Shown here: positions 22,348 through 33,832 of the stretch, piece after piece
Layout of the letters: every line of letters starts with the position of its first letter
How positions within the stretch are numbered: the first letter of the stretch is position 1
Assembly: GCA_027943335.1 (NCBI GenBank)
Contig: BSBK01005648.1
Span: 1,043,001-1,107,000 of the forward strand
DNA from: Chamaecyparis obtusa
Taxonomy: Eukaryota > Streptophyta > Pinopsida > Cupressales > Cupressaceae
Length of the DNA stretch: 64,000 nt
Direction: 5' to 3'
Notes under the pieces: generated by a model
What the model was told of the DNA's origin: nothing
Databases searched by the model: none
What the model saw: the letters and a program-made list of their open reading frames with translations, nothing else
Made by a program: the position numbers and the translations under genes

Positions 22348-24873
22348 TGTTGCCCCACTTTTCACCCCATAATCATGCTGTCAAAGTGGAAGACTTTGAT
22401 CTTATAATCAGGTCTGGTCATGGTTGAGTCTAGGTCTAATGTCCTTCATAGGTAGGCTATCCTTGTTGGGTTTCCCTTTCTCTTGCCCTCTCATTTATAA
22501 GCCGGGTGGGTTATTTGGAAATCTTGTCATAATGGGTAGGTTATAGATCCCAACCTGGCAAGGATTATATGTTCCTATTGATTCTCTTTCTCAGATGAAA
22601 GGATGATTGTGAATCATGATCTCCAAGCATCAAAGGAAAGACTTTTACTATGATTTATGTCGTAACAGAGTTGGCATTGAATTATTCAAAATTCTACTTC
22701 ATATGACAGTGTGATGAAATGAGTTCTTTTAGAACTCGGGCTATGCATTTTTCAATGTGACAGAGCTGAGTTAGGCATTTTTAACAGTCAACTATAGTTG
22801 GTGATTCTCACCATTTGAAGGTACGTGATGATTCATCAAGTCACGATGATCCAAATAGTGAGTGTGTGATTTGATGTTGAAAATAAAGCCCTGTCGTAGG
22901 TGTGGTCGCATGATCGCATGACTGAGAGAACCGCCTTGCGATCATGCGACAAGGCATGAAGTGCAACCGATTAGGTGGGAAAGAGGCACTTAAGTTGAGA
23001 ATTTAAGCACATGCAGATTAGTGGGCCCTGTTTCTCAGCGGGACCTGAGTTATGACATCATATCGACGGTTTAAATCAACTAGGGTTTCAATCCAACAAT
23101 GGTCAGAAACTCGCAATAGAAAGATGCTCGAAAAATAACAAACGTGAAATAGCAACAAGGTGCCACCTGTCCCAGTGGGCCCGTCTTTGGTAACGAAAGA
23201 CAACGTAAGTCACCAAGTGAAGGTTAAATAAGATATGCTCCACTGGACCCACGGGCACCAATCATAGAGTGATTGCATGATCGCATGAATTAAAATATTG
23301 CTATGTGATCATGCCACAATGGAAACTCAGGCCGGTGAATGCACTCTACTGGGACCCACTTACGCCAACAGTGTAGATGCGACAACAAAAGCTTGAGCGG
23401 TGTGAAAAGTCAATGAAAAGAAAATGAAAAGATAATGTAAGTCAAGTAACTGTGCCATGCTGGATCCACGTGAGCCAATCATAGGGCGGTCGCATGATTG
23501 CATGAATTAAAATAATACCATGCGATCATGCGACAATGTAAGTCATCAAAGATGCTTGGTGGGATGAAGACACGTAGCTTGGTGGGTCCGAAAAGAGTTT
23601 GTTTGTGATACTACATCAACGGGTGCCACTTTGTCGCTATGGTGTGGAAGATCCTTTGCGGTGAAGCAAGATCTCACCACATGTCTAGCACACAAATGAA
23701 AATCAATTAAAAGATTATTATTTCAAAAGTATTCGGCATGTGCTTTAATGTAAGTGCTTAAAGTTGACGGGTGGAGAATGGTTAATCTGCTACTTCGTTG
23801 TTGCGGAAATCGTACTTGAAGGGTGCAATTCCCACAATGAGGACTCGATAAGTGGTGTTATTGTCTCATATTATGAAGAATGTTGAACACGATTAAATCA
23901 TAAAATGTAGGAATCAATTATTTTGATCTTATGAAAGGAATGAGTTTTTGGTTATTTTTAAAGGATAACTGCTGCAATAAAACAGTGGATATATGCTTTT
24001 GAATATCAAATGAAGTCGTGGTTAGAGGTAATGCCAGACGTTCCTTATGCATCTAAGAAGGATGAAGATTGATCACGGCAAAGGAAGATGATGAAGTCTT
24101 TTCATTTCACATTCTCGAAGGCAAGTTAGATGAAGAGACAAAGTCTTTTTGGCTCTTTTGTTTGTAGTTTCAAAAGTGCTAGTCTCCAGTCTTTCCAGAT
24201 TCTGGAATTTGAAACATCTCACATTCTCATGAGAGATCATACATTGTAATCTCTATATATATTGTTGAAAAAGTAAATAAAAAGGTCAGAAAAATTGTTG
24301 GTGTAAGAGACTTGATATTGCTGAATCAATTGAAGGGTGTTTTATGTCAATGATTTTCTATTCCATTTAGTTAGAAATTGTTGATTCTATGATTCTTTCT
24401 TTTAATCCGAATTACAGTAGGAAGGAAAGGATGTTTCATTCCTTTGTCATGAGGATATGAATAAAGCACAGTAGGATGTGCTTTGGGATATTCAGGGAAG
24501 GATTCATTAGAAGTCTTTAATCATTTCATTTACATTTCTGTAGGTAGATGTTGAGCATATAAATTCATAGGATTTGTGAGTTTGCTGCTTGGTTTTAGAT
24601 TTGAGAGATTTTCCTGCCTGGGTTAAGTCTTGTTTAGGCTTAATTCGGTTTCCCTCTTCTGCTCTCAGGTTAAGAGCATACCCCGGGTTAGATTTAAGAG
24701 AAAAATATTATTCTTTGAATATCATACACATAGGGAGCTGTACCTACCAATTCAGAGAAAAGCCAGTAATCAGAAAATGGCTTTTCAACTGTTGTAACCA
24801 GATATTGTTCATCATTTGGGCATTAAGAGTTATTTCCACAAGAAACAAGAAAGGAAAAATCTGTTTACTAACA
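22348..24873 (+). repeat. 5' LTR of the nested Ty3 element
   Basis: Starts TGTTGCCCCACTTTTCACCC, ends CTGTTTACTAACA; 2526 bp. Contains three inverted-repeat modules built on GTCGCATGATCGCATG (22905-22950, ~23271-23317, 23489-23534) and a TATA box at 24253-24262. Confidence 0.95.
24251..24263 (+). promoter_or_regulatory. LTR TATA box
   Basis: CTCTATATATATTG in the 5' LTR, conserved in the 3' LTR at ~32688-32700. Placed ~600 bp before the LTR end, it would start the genomic RNA. Confidence 0.5.
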
Positions 24874-24879
24874 AATTTT

Positions 24880-24897
24880 TGGCGACTCTACTAGGGA
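24880..24897 (+). other. Primer binding site, not tRNA-Met
   Basis: TGGCGACTCTACTAGGGAC follows the LTR end after a short A/T spacer. The TGGCGACTC start recurs in plant Tat-type elements and differs from the tRNA-Met sites of the other elements here. I do not assign the tRNA with certainty. Confidence 0.6.
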
Positions 24898-25115
24898 CAC
24901 AAACAGTCATTTGATCAGTAAGCTACATCATCCTGGAGTGAATAAGATTCCTCAGGAGTACCAGAGAATAGGGTGGATGAGATTCTACATTTGATACATT
25001 AGCAGAGCTTGGTTTTCCCATCCTAGAAGTTCCTAGAAAGAAAGGAGAAAGGAAAAGTCGGAGTAGGCCTTCTTCTCCTGTTAGAAATCAAAGCACTTCA
25101 CAAAACACTTGTCAA

Positions 25116-25898
25116 GTGTTAACACTTCACAGTACCACTACTCCCCCAGTTGTTAATTTTCCACCATACTGTGCTAGGACTGTCATGGCTGCTCCATGGG
25201 TTGCTATAGTAGGACCATTAGCACTAGCAGCTTATCATCCACTCCCTGCTGGATCAAGAAAAAATTTCCCTAAGTTTTCAAGAGATGGGAAAGTCACCAC
25301 TGATGAACATATTAAAGCCTTCTTTGTTGCTACTCATATTTTAGGGGTGGCACATGAGGACATTGCTATGAGATTATTTGTTGAGACTTTAACAAACAGT
25401 GCAGCGGATTGGTTTTATCATCTAGATGATGGTTCTATCACCAATTGGAATGTGATGAGAACAACATTTGAGGATCATTTTAAGATAGCAGAAGATGAGC
25501 ATCATTTATTGACACAATTGACATCCATCAAAAAATAGCCTCAAATGAGCATGAGGGATTTTGTAGCTGCCTTTAATAAGATTGTTAGTAGAATCCCTGT
25601 TGCAGACAGACCTATTGTTGGTACTCTTAAAACATTTTTCATAAGTGCAATGCCTCCAGATATCAATTATGAGTTGAGAAAGGCACATCCCATAGATTTA
25701 GCGGATGCACAAAAGAAAGCTATCGAATGTGAAGAAGATTTAATTTCAGTAGGAAAATGGAAAAGAGAGTTACAAAATAAAGGAAGTTCAAGTAGTACCT
25801 CATCATCTGATGAAATGATTCAAAAATTGTCCAATGAATTGATTTCTATGAAAAGGCAATTACCAGGATTCAATAATTCTAATCAACGTAATTTTTAG
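25116..25898 (+). pseudogene. Ty3 gag
   Basis: One frame with a single TAG near 25536. The capsid domain of the retrotransposon gag family (~25255-25480) is clear: FPKFSRDGKVTTDEHIKAFF, then LFVETLTNSAADWFYHLDDG and TFEDHFKIAEDEHHLL. A second helical section follows (MSMRDFVAAFNKIVSRIP, MPPDINYELRKAHP), then a lysine- and serine-rich tail. No CCHC zinc knuckle is found in the frame up to 26480. The protein would build the particle that holds element RNA. The frame continues with further stops to 26470 (segment 26283-26465, no named domain), which links gag to protease. Confidence 0.85.
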
Positions 25899-26486
25899 AA
25901 TATGCCTGGAAGAAACATGGACAATAGATTTCTACAACTTACAGGCCCTCAACCTAGGTTGCAGATTGAAGCCGCACCAAAAAAATGAAACATGTGTGTG
26001 TTTCATTTGACTACAGATCACACTAATGAGAACTATCTGGGAATTGCTCGTATGATGCAGTTATTGACCACCAATGAACTGAATATAGCAGCTCCTGTTG
26101 AAGAAAATTATACATACTCAACTGGCGACTCTAGAAATTTATTTGTGGAGTATGAATCTGATTCTTAATCTAAAGGTTAATGTTTTGCTACTATTGATGG
26201 AAATTCATATACGGTGCTCACTCAGAATCAAAAATTAAAAAATTAGTCTTCCAGCCAGCCTCATAAAAGTGATCCTAGTCCTATGATAAACAGTGTTGAT
26301 ACTGATCAGAAGGTGTCAAGCTCTAAGCCAGGTAAAGATAAATTATCTTTTGATGTTGTTAAATTCTTTGAAGAATCTAAAATTCAGATTTCTTTTCTGG
26401 ATTATTTAAAATCGCATCCTTTAGAATTTAAAATATTAGTAGAACGGTGTAAAGGAAATGTTTGAGAATTAAATAATAGTGCTATT

Positions 26487-27114
26487 GTGGTAGAAGGGGA
26501 TGAGACGTTGATAACTAATTTGTTTAAAGAAGAAGAATCTACTGTGTTAGCAACGTCGCCTAGACAAAAACCTCCTCCCTTCTATGTTTCACTCTATGTT
26601 AATGGATGCAAATTAAGTAATTGTATAATAGATTCAAGTGCATCAGATAATGTCATGCCTTATTCTGTAGCCAAAGCTTTGAATCTTAATCTCACTAAGG
26701 TGTATGGGAAATGTTATTCAATGGATGCCAAACAAGTTCCTTTAATTGGCCAAATCAAGGATGCACAGGTGGCTTTGGCATGTCATCCTAAAAAGAAATT
26801 ATTGATGACTATCCTGGTAGCTGACATTCCAGCAAGTTATGGGCTTCTCTTAAGTAGAGGTTTTTGTAGAGACCTAGGAGGGGAAATAAAGTTGGATTGG
26901 TCTCATGCTGTCATACCAATTGGGAATAAGAAAATCAGATTGGAGCCTGAGGAAAAGGTGAAGTATACAGTCATGAAATCAGATAATCCTAAGGCTCAAA
27001 TACTTTATAAAGAACTAGAATTTGGTAATTACATGTTGTTTACTAAAGAATCTCTAAACGGGAATAAGGATGAAGATGGTAATGAAAAGAAATCAAGTGA
27101 AGAAAAGGAATTAT
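26487..27114 (+). pseudogene. Ty3 protease domain
   Basis: First half of a 436-codon open frame. The retropepsin core lies at ~26560-26900: FYVSLYVNGCKLSNCIIDSS with SASDNVMP following. The expected active site D-[ST]-G reads D-S-S, a Gly-to-Ser change likely to abolish activity. The flap and C-terminal hydrophobic block (LMTILVADIPASYGLLLSRG) is typical of plant Ty3 proteases (ILG/LLGR motif). In frame with gag upstream and with the aRNH downstream. Confidence 0.8.
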
Positions 27115-27797
27115 CAGACTTATGGGTTCTTGAATTTGATGGAAGTTATTCTTCATCAGGATCAGGTGTAAGTGTTGTATTGATTCCTTCTCAAGGAGAA
27201 CCTAAACCTATGGCATTCAAATTAGAGTTCGGAAATACCAATAATACCATTGAATATGAAGCCTTACTACTGGGATTAGCAGCAACAAAAGAAAAAGGTG
27301 TTAAAGTGTTGAAGGCTCGAGGTGATGCAGAGCTTATTGTGAGACAGGTTAGAGGACAATATTCAATGAAGAATCACAGATTAAAAAACTACAGAAATAA
27401 AGTTTGGGATCAGATAGAAGGTCTGGATGCCTTTTCTATTGAAGCAATACCAAGAGAGCTAAATACCAAAGCTAATTCATTGTTTGTCTCTGCATCTTTG
27501 TTGTTGCCTCATCTGGACTTTAAAAACAAGAAATATCAAATTGAAGTTGTATATCGAGCTGCTGTCCCAGATAATATAGATTCATGGCAAGTGTTTGAGG
27601 ATGAAAAAAGCTTGCAATTGTTTCTAGAAAATGGCAAAATCAGTTTTGAATATCAGCATGAAAAAGATGAGGAACATTCCATCCATGGATTAAATGAAAA
27701 ACAAGTTAACGAAGTTCAAGTACCAGGTGATATTGTTCCTCCTTATTTTGTATCTTTAGAGAAGTTGTTTAATAGGCATGATGCTTATATAAAATAG
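27115..27797 (+). pseudogene. Archaeal-type RNase H located before RT
   Basis: Residues LWVLEFDGSYSSSGSGVSVV (first Asp), NNTIEYEALLLGLAATKEKG (catalytic Glu), KARGDAELIVRQVRGQYSMK (second Asp) and PRELNTKANSLFVSAS form a full RNase H fold of the aRNH kind. The last catalytic position is Asn instead of Asp (KAN for usual xAD), a G-to-A type change. A ~95-residue linker leads to RT. The domain sits between protease and RT, whereas in the element at 1-8530 it follows RT-RNase H. Its normal task is degrading RNA of the RNA/DNA hybrid. Confidence 0.85.
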
Positions 27798-29312
27798 AAA
27801 AGAGCCTAACACTGGTGAGTATGAAGGAGTAAATATTGATGATAATGATAATCTTAAGTTGATTAATATTGGTAAATGTTGTTCGCTTGAAGAGAAAGAA
27901 GTTGCCAGGCTACTCTTTCTAGAATACAGAGACATTTTTGCTTGGAGCTACAAAGATTTGAAAAGCTATGGAGGTGGAAAAGTGAAACATCAAATTCCTT
28001 TGAAGCCTGATGCAGTGCCTTTCTGACAGAAGAAAAGAAATTATAATCCTAAAGTTGCAGATGCCATATTCTGAGAGGTGGATAAAATGCTGAAAGCTCG
28101 GATCATTTATCTTATCCATCACTCCACATGGATAGCTAATATAGTGCCAGTGCGGAAGAAGAATGGAGAAATTAGAATTTGTGTTGATTTCTAGAATTTG
28201 AATCAGGCATCTCTTAAGGATAACTTTGCACTTCCCAATATGGATTACTTGCTACAGACAGTGGCTGGATCAAAAATGATGTCCATGCTTGATGGATTTT
28301 CCAGTTACAATCAGGTTGAAGTTGAAGAAAAATATCAGCATAAGATGGCATTTACTACACCATGGGGTACATTTGCATACCATCGGATGCCTTTTGGGCT
28401 CATCAATGCTGGTGCCACCTTTCAAAGATGCATGAGTAAGACATTTTCTGATTTGAAGGATCAAATCATAGTAATATATTTAGATGATCTTACTGTATTT
28501 TCAAAGAAAAGAAAGGATCACATTGAGGATTTGAGAAAAGTATTGCAGAGATGTCGAGATGATGGGATTTCTCTCAATCCAAAGAAGTCTGTGTTTTGTG
28601 TAATGAAAGGAAAACTTCTTGGCCATATAGTCTCTCAAGAAGGAATCAGAATTGATCTGGAGCATGTTGAAGCCATCAAAAGATTAAGTTTGCCAGTAAA
28701 TAAAATGGGAGTTAAATCATTCTTTGGCCAAGTCAATTTCTTGAGGTGTTTTGTACCAGACTTTGCTGAAACAACTAAATGCATCATAGATATGATGAAA
28801 GGTAATTCAAATTTTAAGTGGAGTGAAGAAGGTAAGCAAGCTTTTCAAAATATTAAAAATGCCATTGCTCATGCTCCAGTATTATGTCATCCAGATTATA
28901 GCAGAGATTTTATTATTTACTGTTATGCCTCTGAACATACTTTATCCACCATACTAATGCAGAAAAATGATGAAGACATATAAGCTCCAATTGCTTTTAT
29001 GAGCATTCCTCCGAAAAATCATGAGTTAAAATATTCTCAGATTGAAAGCATGCATTTTCGGTAGTCAAGGCATTGAAAAACTTCAGATTTTACATCTTGC
29101 ATTCACTTTCTATAGTTTATGTGTCGGATGTAGCAGTTAAAAGTGTGCTGACATAGCAAGAGGTGGGATGTGATACCAGAGGTTCATGGATAGCAAAAAT
29201 GCAAGAATATGATATAGAAATTTTCCCTACCAAATTGATAAAGGGTAATGCTTTGTGTAGAGCAATTGCAGAGGGTAAAGCTGAAAAAGAACCAGAAGGA
29301 TCTGAAGAAAAA
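27798..29312 (+). pseudogene. Ty3 reverse transcriptase and RNase H
   Basis: After a frameshift at ~27795 the RT runs to 28983. It begins EYRDIFAWSYKDL (27927) and shows KKNGEIRICVDF*NLN with CGA/AGA-type loss to stop, MMSMLDGFSSYNQVEVEE, the fingers/palm block AFTTPWGTFAYHRMPFGL and the catalytic YLDD at 28477-28488, intact. The thumb has LGHIVSQEGI and SFFGQVNFLRCFVPDFAE. RNase H follows: FIIYCYASEHTLSTILMQ (first Asp replaced by Tyr), KYSQIESMHF with a frameshift at ~29050, YVSDVAVKSVL and GNALCRAIAEG (last Asp lost). So the polymerase site is kept while this RNase H is dead. Confidence 0.88.
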
Positions 29313-29327
29313 TAACTAGTTCTAGCT

Positions 29328-30608
29328 GTGGGTCTTCGGGACACATGGTTTGAAGACATTGCTTACTTCCTAGCATATGGAGAATGTCCAGAAGGCATGA
29401 TGTCAAGACAAAGAAGAGATCTTAGGTTAAAGGTAGCTAAGTTTGTGATTTGGGATGGCAAGCTATTCAAGAAGGCAATTGATGGCACTTTCCTCAGATG
29501 TGTAGATAAGCAGTAGTAGGAAAAATTATTGAAGACTTTTTATGACAAGGCCTGTGGAGGGCACTTTTCATCTTCAGTAACAGCATTTAAAATACTAAGA
29601 CAATGTTATTATTGGCCCGGTATGTTCAGAGATGCATATGCCTGGGTAGCCAAGTGTGAAAAATGCAGAATGTTTATAGGGTGTCCTCAATTAGCTTCTC
29701 TTCCATTGAAGCCTGTCATTATTGAAGAACCTTTCCAACAATGGGGCCTTGATTTCATCAGGCCAATCAATCCAGTATCCAGCGCTGGTCATCGGTACAT
29801 AATCACCACCACTGACTACTTCACCAAGTGGGTGGAAGCCAAGGCAACCAAGGCGACAACTTCTGAAGTGGTATGTGAATTTCTTAAAGAAAATATATTG
29901 GTCCAGTTTGGTGTTCCACTTAAATTAGTGATGGATAATGCCACTTATTTTTCTTCACTTGAAATCACTAGTTTTTGTTTTGAATATGGAATTACTGTTG
30001 GTCATTCATCAGATTATTTCCCACAAGGAAACGGCCAGGCCGAATCCAGTAACAAAAATCTGATCAATATTGTTAAGAAGTTAGTATCAGATAATCAAAA
30101 AAATTCGCATAAAAAGATTCATGAGGCATTGTGGGTAGACAGGGTAACACCAAAAAGAGCAATTGGTGTATCACCTTTTGAGCTTGTTTATGGGACCAAA
30201 GCAAATCTTCCTCTACCTTTGGAACTAGCCACAAACAAATTAAGGATGGTGATTGAAGATGACATCTATAAAGATGGTCTAGAAAAAAGGATTCTTTATT
30301 TGAGCAAGCTGGAAGAGGAAAGAGCAGAGATAGTTGATCATATCACTCAACATCAGATGTGAGTGAAGGAGATATTTGATAGGAAGGCAAGGCCATGGAA
30401 ATTCATGATAGGTGATAGTGTGCTATTGTGGGATAAACATAATGCTCCTAAAGGAATGTATAAGAAGTTTGACAGCCTGTGGAAAGGACCATTTGTGATT
30501 CATCAAGCATTGGGAAATAATTCTTTCAAGTTGGCTTATCAAGATGGTGAGGAACTACCGCTGACCTTCAATGGTCAGGACTTGAAACTTTATCAAATGG
30601 CAAATTGA
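29328..30608 (+). pseudogene. Ty3 integrase
   Basis: Nearly continuous frame with stops at ~29515 and 30360. N-terminal zinc finger: GGHFSSSVTAFKILRQCYYW then CEKC; the first His of HHCC appears lost. The catalytic core has all three acidic residues: Asp in GLDFI (codon 29751), Asp in VMDNA (29934) and Glu in GQAESSNKNL (30042). FELVYGTKANLPLPLELA is the usual end of the core. The C-terminal part (DRKARPWKFMIGDSVLLWDK, YKKFDSLWKGPFVI) closes the polyprotein at 30606. There is no chromodomain. The frame lies directly before the 3' LTR, leaving 205 bases. Confidence 0.9.
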
Positions 30609-30813
30609 AAACAGGTAACCCCTGTATTGTACATAGTTGTGTTTTGCTCCTTTTGTGTTCTCTAGGTTAGTTTTTTTTCCTTGTTTCCTTTTCCTTTGTT
30701 CCTACTTCAATTTTGTTGTGTTGTCATCCTCTTTGTTTACCTTTTTGTGAAACCAGAGATTCAGGATTCATTTTTAAAACATGGGAATGTTCAAGTCCCC
30801 AGTCAGAGCCAGT

Positions 30814-33310
30814 TGTTGCCCCACTTTTCACCCCATAATCATGCTGTCAAAGTGGAAGACTTTGATCTTATAATCAGGTCTGGTCATGGTTGAGTCTAGG
30901 TCTAATGTCCTTCATAGGTAGGCTATCATTGTTGGGTTTCCCTTTCTCTTGCCCTCTCATTTATAAGCTAGGTGGGTTATTTGGAAGTCTTGTCATAATG
31001 GGTAGGTTATAGATCCCAACCTGGCAAGGATTATATGTTCCTATTGATTCTCTTTCTCAGATGAAAGGATGATTTTGAATCATGATCTCCAAGCATCAAA
31101 GGAAAGACTTTTCCTATGATTGATGTCGTAACAGAGTTGGCATTGAATTATTCAAAATTCTACTTCATATGACAGTGTGATGAAATGAGTTCTTTTAGAA
31201 CTCCGGCTATGCATTTTTCAATGTGACAAAGCTGAGTTAGGCATTTTTAACAGTCAACTATAGTTGGTGATTCTCTCCATTTGAAGGTACATGATGATAC
31301 ATCAAGTCACGATGATCCAAACAATGAGTGTGTGATTTGATGTTGAAAATAAAGCCCTGTGGTAGGCATGGTCACATGATTGCATGATTGAGAGAACCGC
31401 CTTGCGATCATGTGACAAGGCATGAAGTGCAACCGGTTAGGTGGGAAAGAGGCACTTAAGTTGAGAATTTAAGCACATGCAGATTAGTGGGCCCTATTTC
31501 TTAGCGGGACCTAAGTTATGACATCGTATCGATGGTTTAAATCAACCAAGGTTTCAATCCAACAATGGTCAGAATTTCACAATAGAAAGATGCTCGAAAA
31601 ATAACAAATGCAAAATAGCAACAAGGTGCCACCTATCCCAGCGGGCCCATCTTTGGTAACGAAAGACAACGTAAGTCACCAAGTGAAGGTTAAATAAGAT
31701 ATGCTTTGCTGGACCCACGGGCACCAATCATAGAGCAGTCGCATGATCACATGAATTAAAATATTGCTATGCAATCATGTGACAATGGAAACTTGGGCTG
31801 GTGAATGCACTCTGTTGGGACCCACTTACGCCAACAGTGTAGATGCGACGATGAAAGCCCGAGTGGTGTGGAAAGTCAATGAAAAGACAATGAAAAGACA
31901 ATGTAAGTCAAGTAACTATGCCATGCTGGATCCACGTGAGCCAATCATAGGGCAGTCACATGATCGCTTGAATTAAAATAATACCATGTGATCATGCGAC
32001 AACGTAAGTCATCAAAGATGCTTGGCAGGATGAAGACACGTAGCTTGGTGGGTCCGGAAAGAGTTTGTTTGTGATACTACATCAATGGGTGCCACTTTTT
32101 CGCTATGGTGTGGAAGATCCTTTGCGGTGAAGCGGGATCTCACCACATGTCCAGCACATAAATGAAAAACAATTAAAAGATTATTATTTTAAAAGTATTC
32201 GGCATGTGCTTTAGCGTAAGCGCTTAAAGTTGACAGGTGGAGAATGGTTAATCCACTACTTCGCTATTGCAGAAATCGTACTTGAAGGGTGCAATTCCCA
32301 TAATGAGGACTCGATAAGTGGTGTTATTGTCTCATATTTTGAAGAATGTTGAACACAATTAAATCATAAAATGTAGGAATCAATGATTTTGATCTTATGA
32401 AAGGAATGAGTTTTTGGTTATTTTTAAAGGATAATTGCTACAATAAAACAGTGGATCAATGCTTTTGAATATCAAATGAAGTCGTGGTTAGAGGTAATGC
32501 CAGACGTTCCTTATGCATCTAAGAAGGATGAAGTCTTTTCATTTCACATTCTCGAAGGCAAGTTAGATGAAGAGACAAAGTCTTTTTGGCTCTTTTGTTT
32601 GTAGTTTCAAAAGTGCTAGTCTCCAATCTTTCCAGATTCTGGAATTTGAAACATCTCACATTCTCATGAGAGATTGTACATTGTAATCTCTATATATATT
32701 GTTGAAAAAGTAAATAAAAAGGTCGGCAAAATTGTTGGTGTAAGAGACTTGATATTGCAGAATCAATTGAAGGGTGTTTTATGTCAATGATTTTCTATTC
32801 CATTTAGTTAGAAATTGTTGATTCTATGATTCTTTCTTTTAATCCGAATTACAGTAGGAAGGAAAGGATGTTTCATTCCTTTGTCATGAGGATATGAATA
32901 AAGCACAGTAGGATGTGCTTTGGGATATTCAGGGAAGGATTCATTAGAAGTCTTTAATCATTTCATTTACATTTCTGTAGGTAGATGTTGAGCATATAAA
33001 TTCATAGGATTTGTGAGTTTGCTGCTTGGTTTTAGATTTGAGAGATTTTCCTGCCTGGGTTAAGTCATGTTTAGGCTTAATTCAGTTTGCCTCTTCTACT
33101 CTCAAGTTAAGAGCATACCCCGGCTTAGATTTAAGAGCAAAACATTATTCTTTGAATATCATACACATAGGGAGTTGTACCTACCAATTCAGAGAAAAGC
33201 CGATAATCAGAAAATGGCTTTTCAACTGTTGTAACTAGATATTGTTCATCATTTGGGCATTAAGAGTTATTTCCACAAGAAACAAGAAATGAAAAATCTG
33301 TTTACTAACA
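30814..33310 (+). repeat. 3' LTR of the nested Ty3 element
   Basis: 2497 bp, same ends as the 5' LTR (TGTTGCCCC...TTTACTAACA). Compared with the 5' LTR it shows many CG to TG or CA changes, e.g. in the GTCGCATGATCGCATG modules, and lacks ~27 bp found at 24068-24094. Confidence 0.95.
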
Positions 33311-33315
33311 CTTAC
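33311..33315. other. Target site duplication CTTAC, right copy
   Basis: Matches 22343-22347. On the - strand it reads GTAAG immediately after phosphatase exon b, the splice donor. Confidence 0.95.
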
Positions 33316-33832
33316 CTTGTTGCCAAGGTACCCCATTAGCCCACAACCAACACAAAGAGACTTTTATATCTCTAGCATGTTGTCTCAGATCATTAAGCAC
33401 CCAAACAGAGAGAAATATACCAACCATCTATTTGCTAGCTACCAAATAGTAATTTGGCCCACTTGAATTGAAGTTGTGATTCATCTCACCCAAGTTGGAT
33501 GAGGATCTATCTGATGAAGAACTGTATGAAATTGGACTACGGTAAAGAGTATAGGGTGATTCTCTCCCAATGAAAGCACTTTCATCTTCTGATGAAACTG
33601 ACCCAAAGAGAGCAGAATTCTTAGGCCCTTGAGAACCTTCAAAATCTAAATCAAAACTGTAAAGTTGATCCCCTAAAGCTATTGGTCCATCCCTTCTACA
33701 AGATGTAAAACGGCTTCTTTGATTTCTATTTTTGTTCAATGTTTGGCAAATAAGAGCTAACCATTTTGTAGAGGGCCATTGTCTTCTACACCCAATATGT
33801 TCCCAGCATTCAATGGGACAATTTCCTGAAAC
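33316..33832 (-). pseudogene. Captured inositol polyphosphate 5-phosphatase, exon b
   Basis: On the - strand, after acceptor TTTGCAG, the frame reads FQEIVPLNAGNILGVEDNGP, the hallmark of plant type I inositol polyphosphate 5-phosphatases with the Mg-binding Glu in QEIV. A one-base loss then shifts to KWLALICQTLN and a serine-rich, variable insert (RSSSNLGEMNH), which these plant enzymes have at this place. YYLVASK, a stop in place of Gln, MVGIFLSVWV and, after another shift, CVGCGLMGYLGNK follow. The exon ends exactly at GTAAG (33315-33311). Exon a lies at 35155-35262 and exon c at 21999-22194. The longest open stretch in one frame (138 codons) mixes true and shifted parts. Cytosolic or membrane-linked lipid signalling would be the role of the parent gene. 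Confidence 0.88.

Larger units (their letters stand above)
22348..33310 (+). mobile_element. Complete Ty3/Gypsy element, dual RNase H, two LTRs
   Basis: LTRs 22348-24873 and 30814-33310, flanked by the 5-bp duplication CTTAC. Internal order: primer site, gag, protease, aRNH, RT, RNase H, integrase. It is structurally complete, but the polyprotein carries about ten stops and two main frameshifts (~27795 and ~29050), so it is not autonomous. The LTRs differ by scattered substitutions, many CG to TG/CA, and a ~27-bp gap at ~32527. The Tat-like relationship is inferred from the second RNase H. The aRNH position before RT distinguishes it from the element at 1-8530. Confidence 0.93.

Noticed and set aside
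24589..24894. Open frame in the Ty3 LTR (also 33026-33238)
   Set aside because: Lies in both LTR copies without conservation of length; LTR sequence by terminal repeats.
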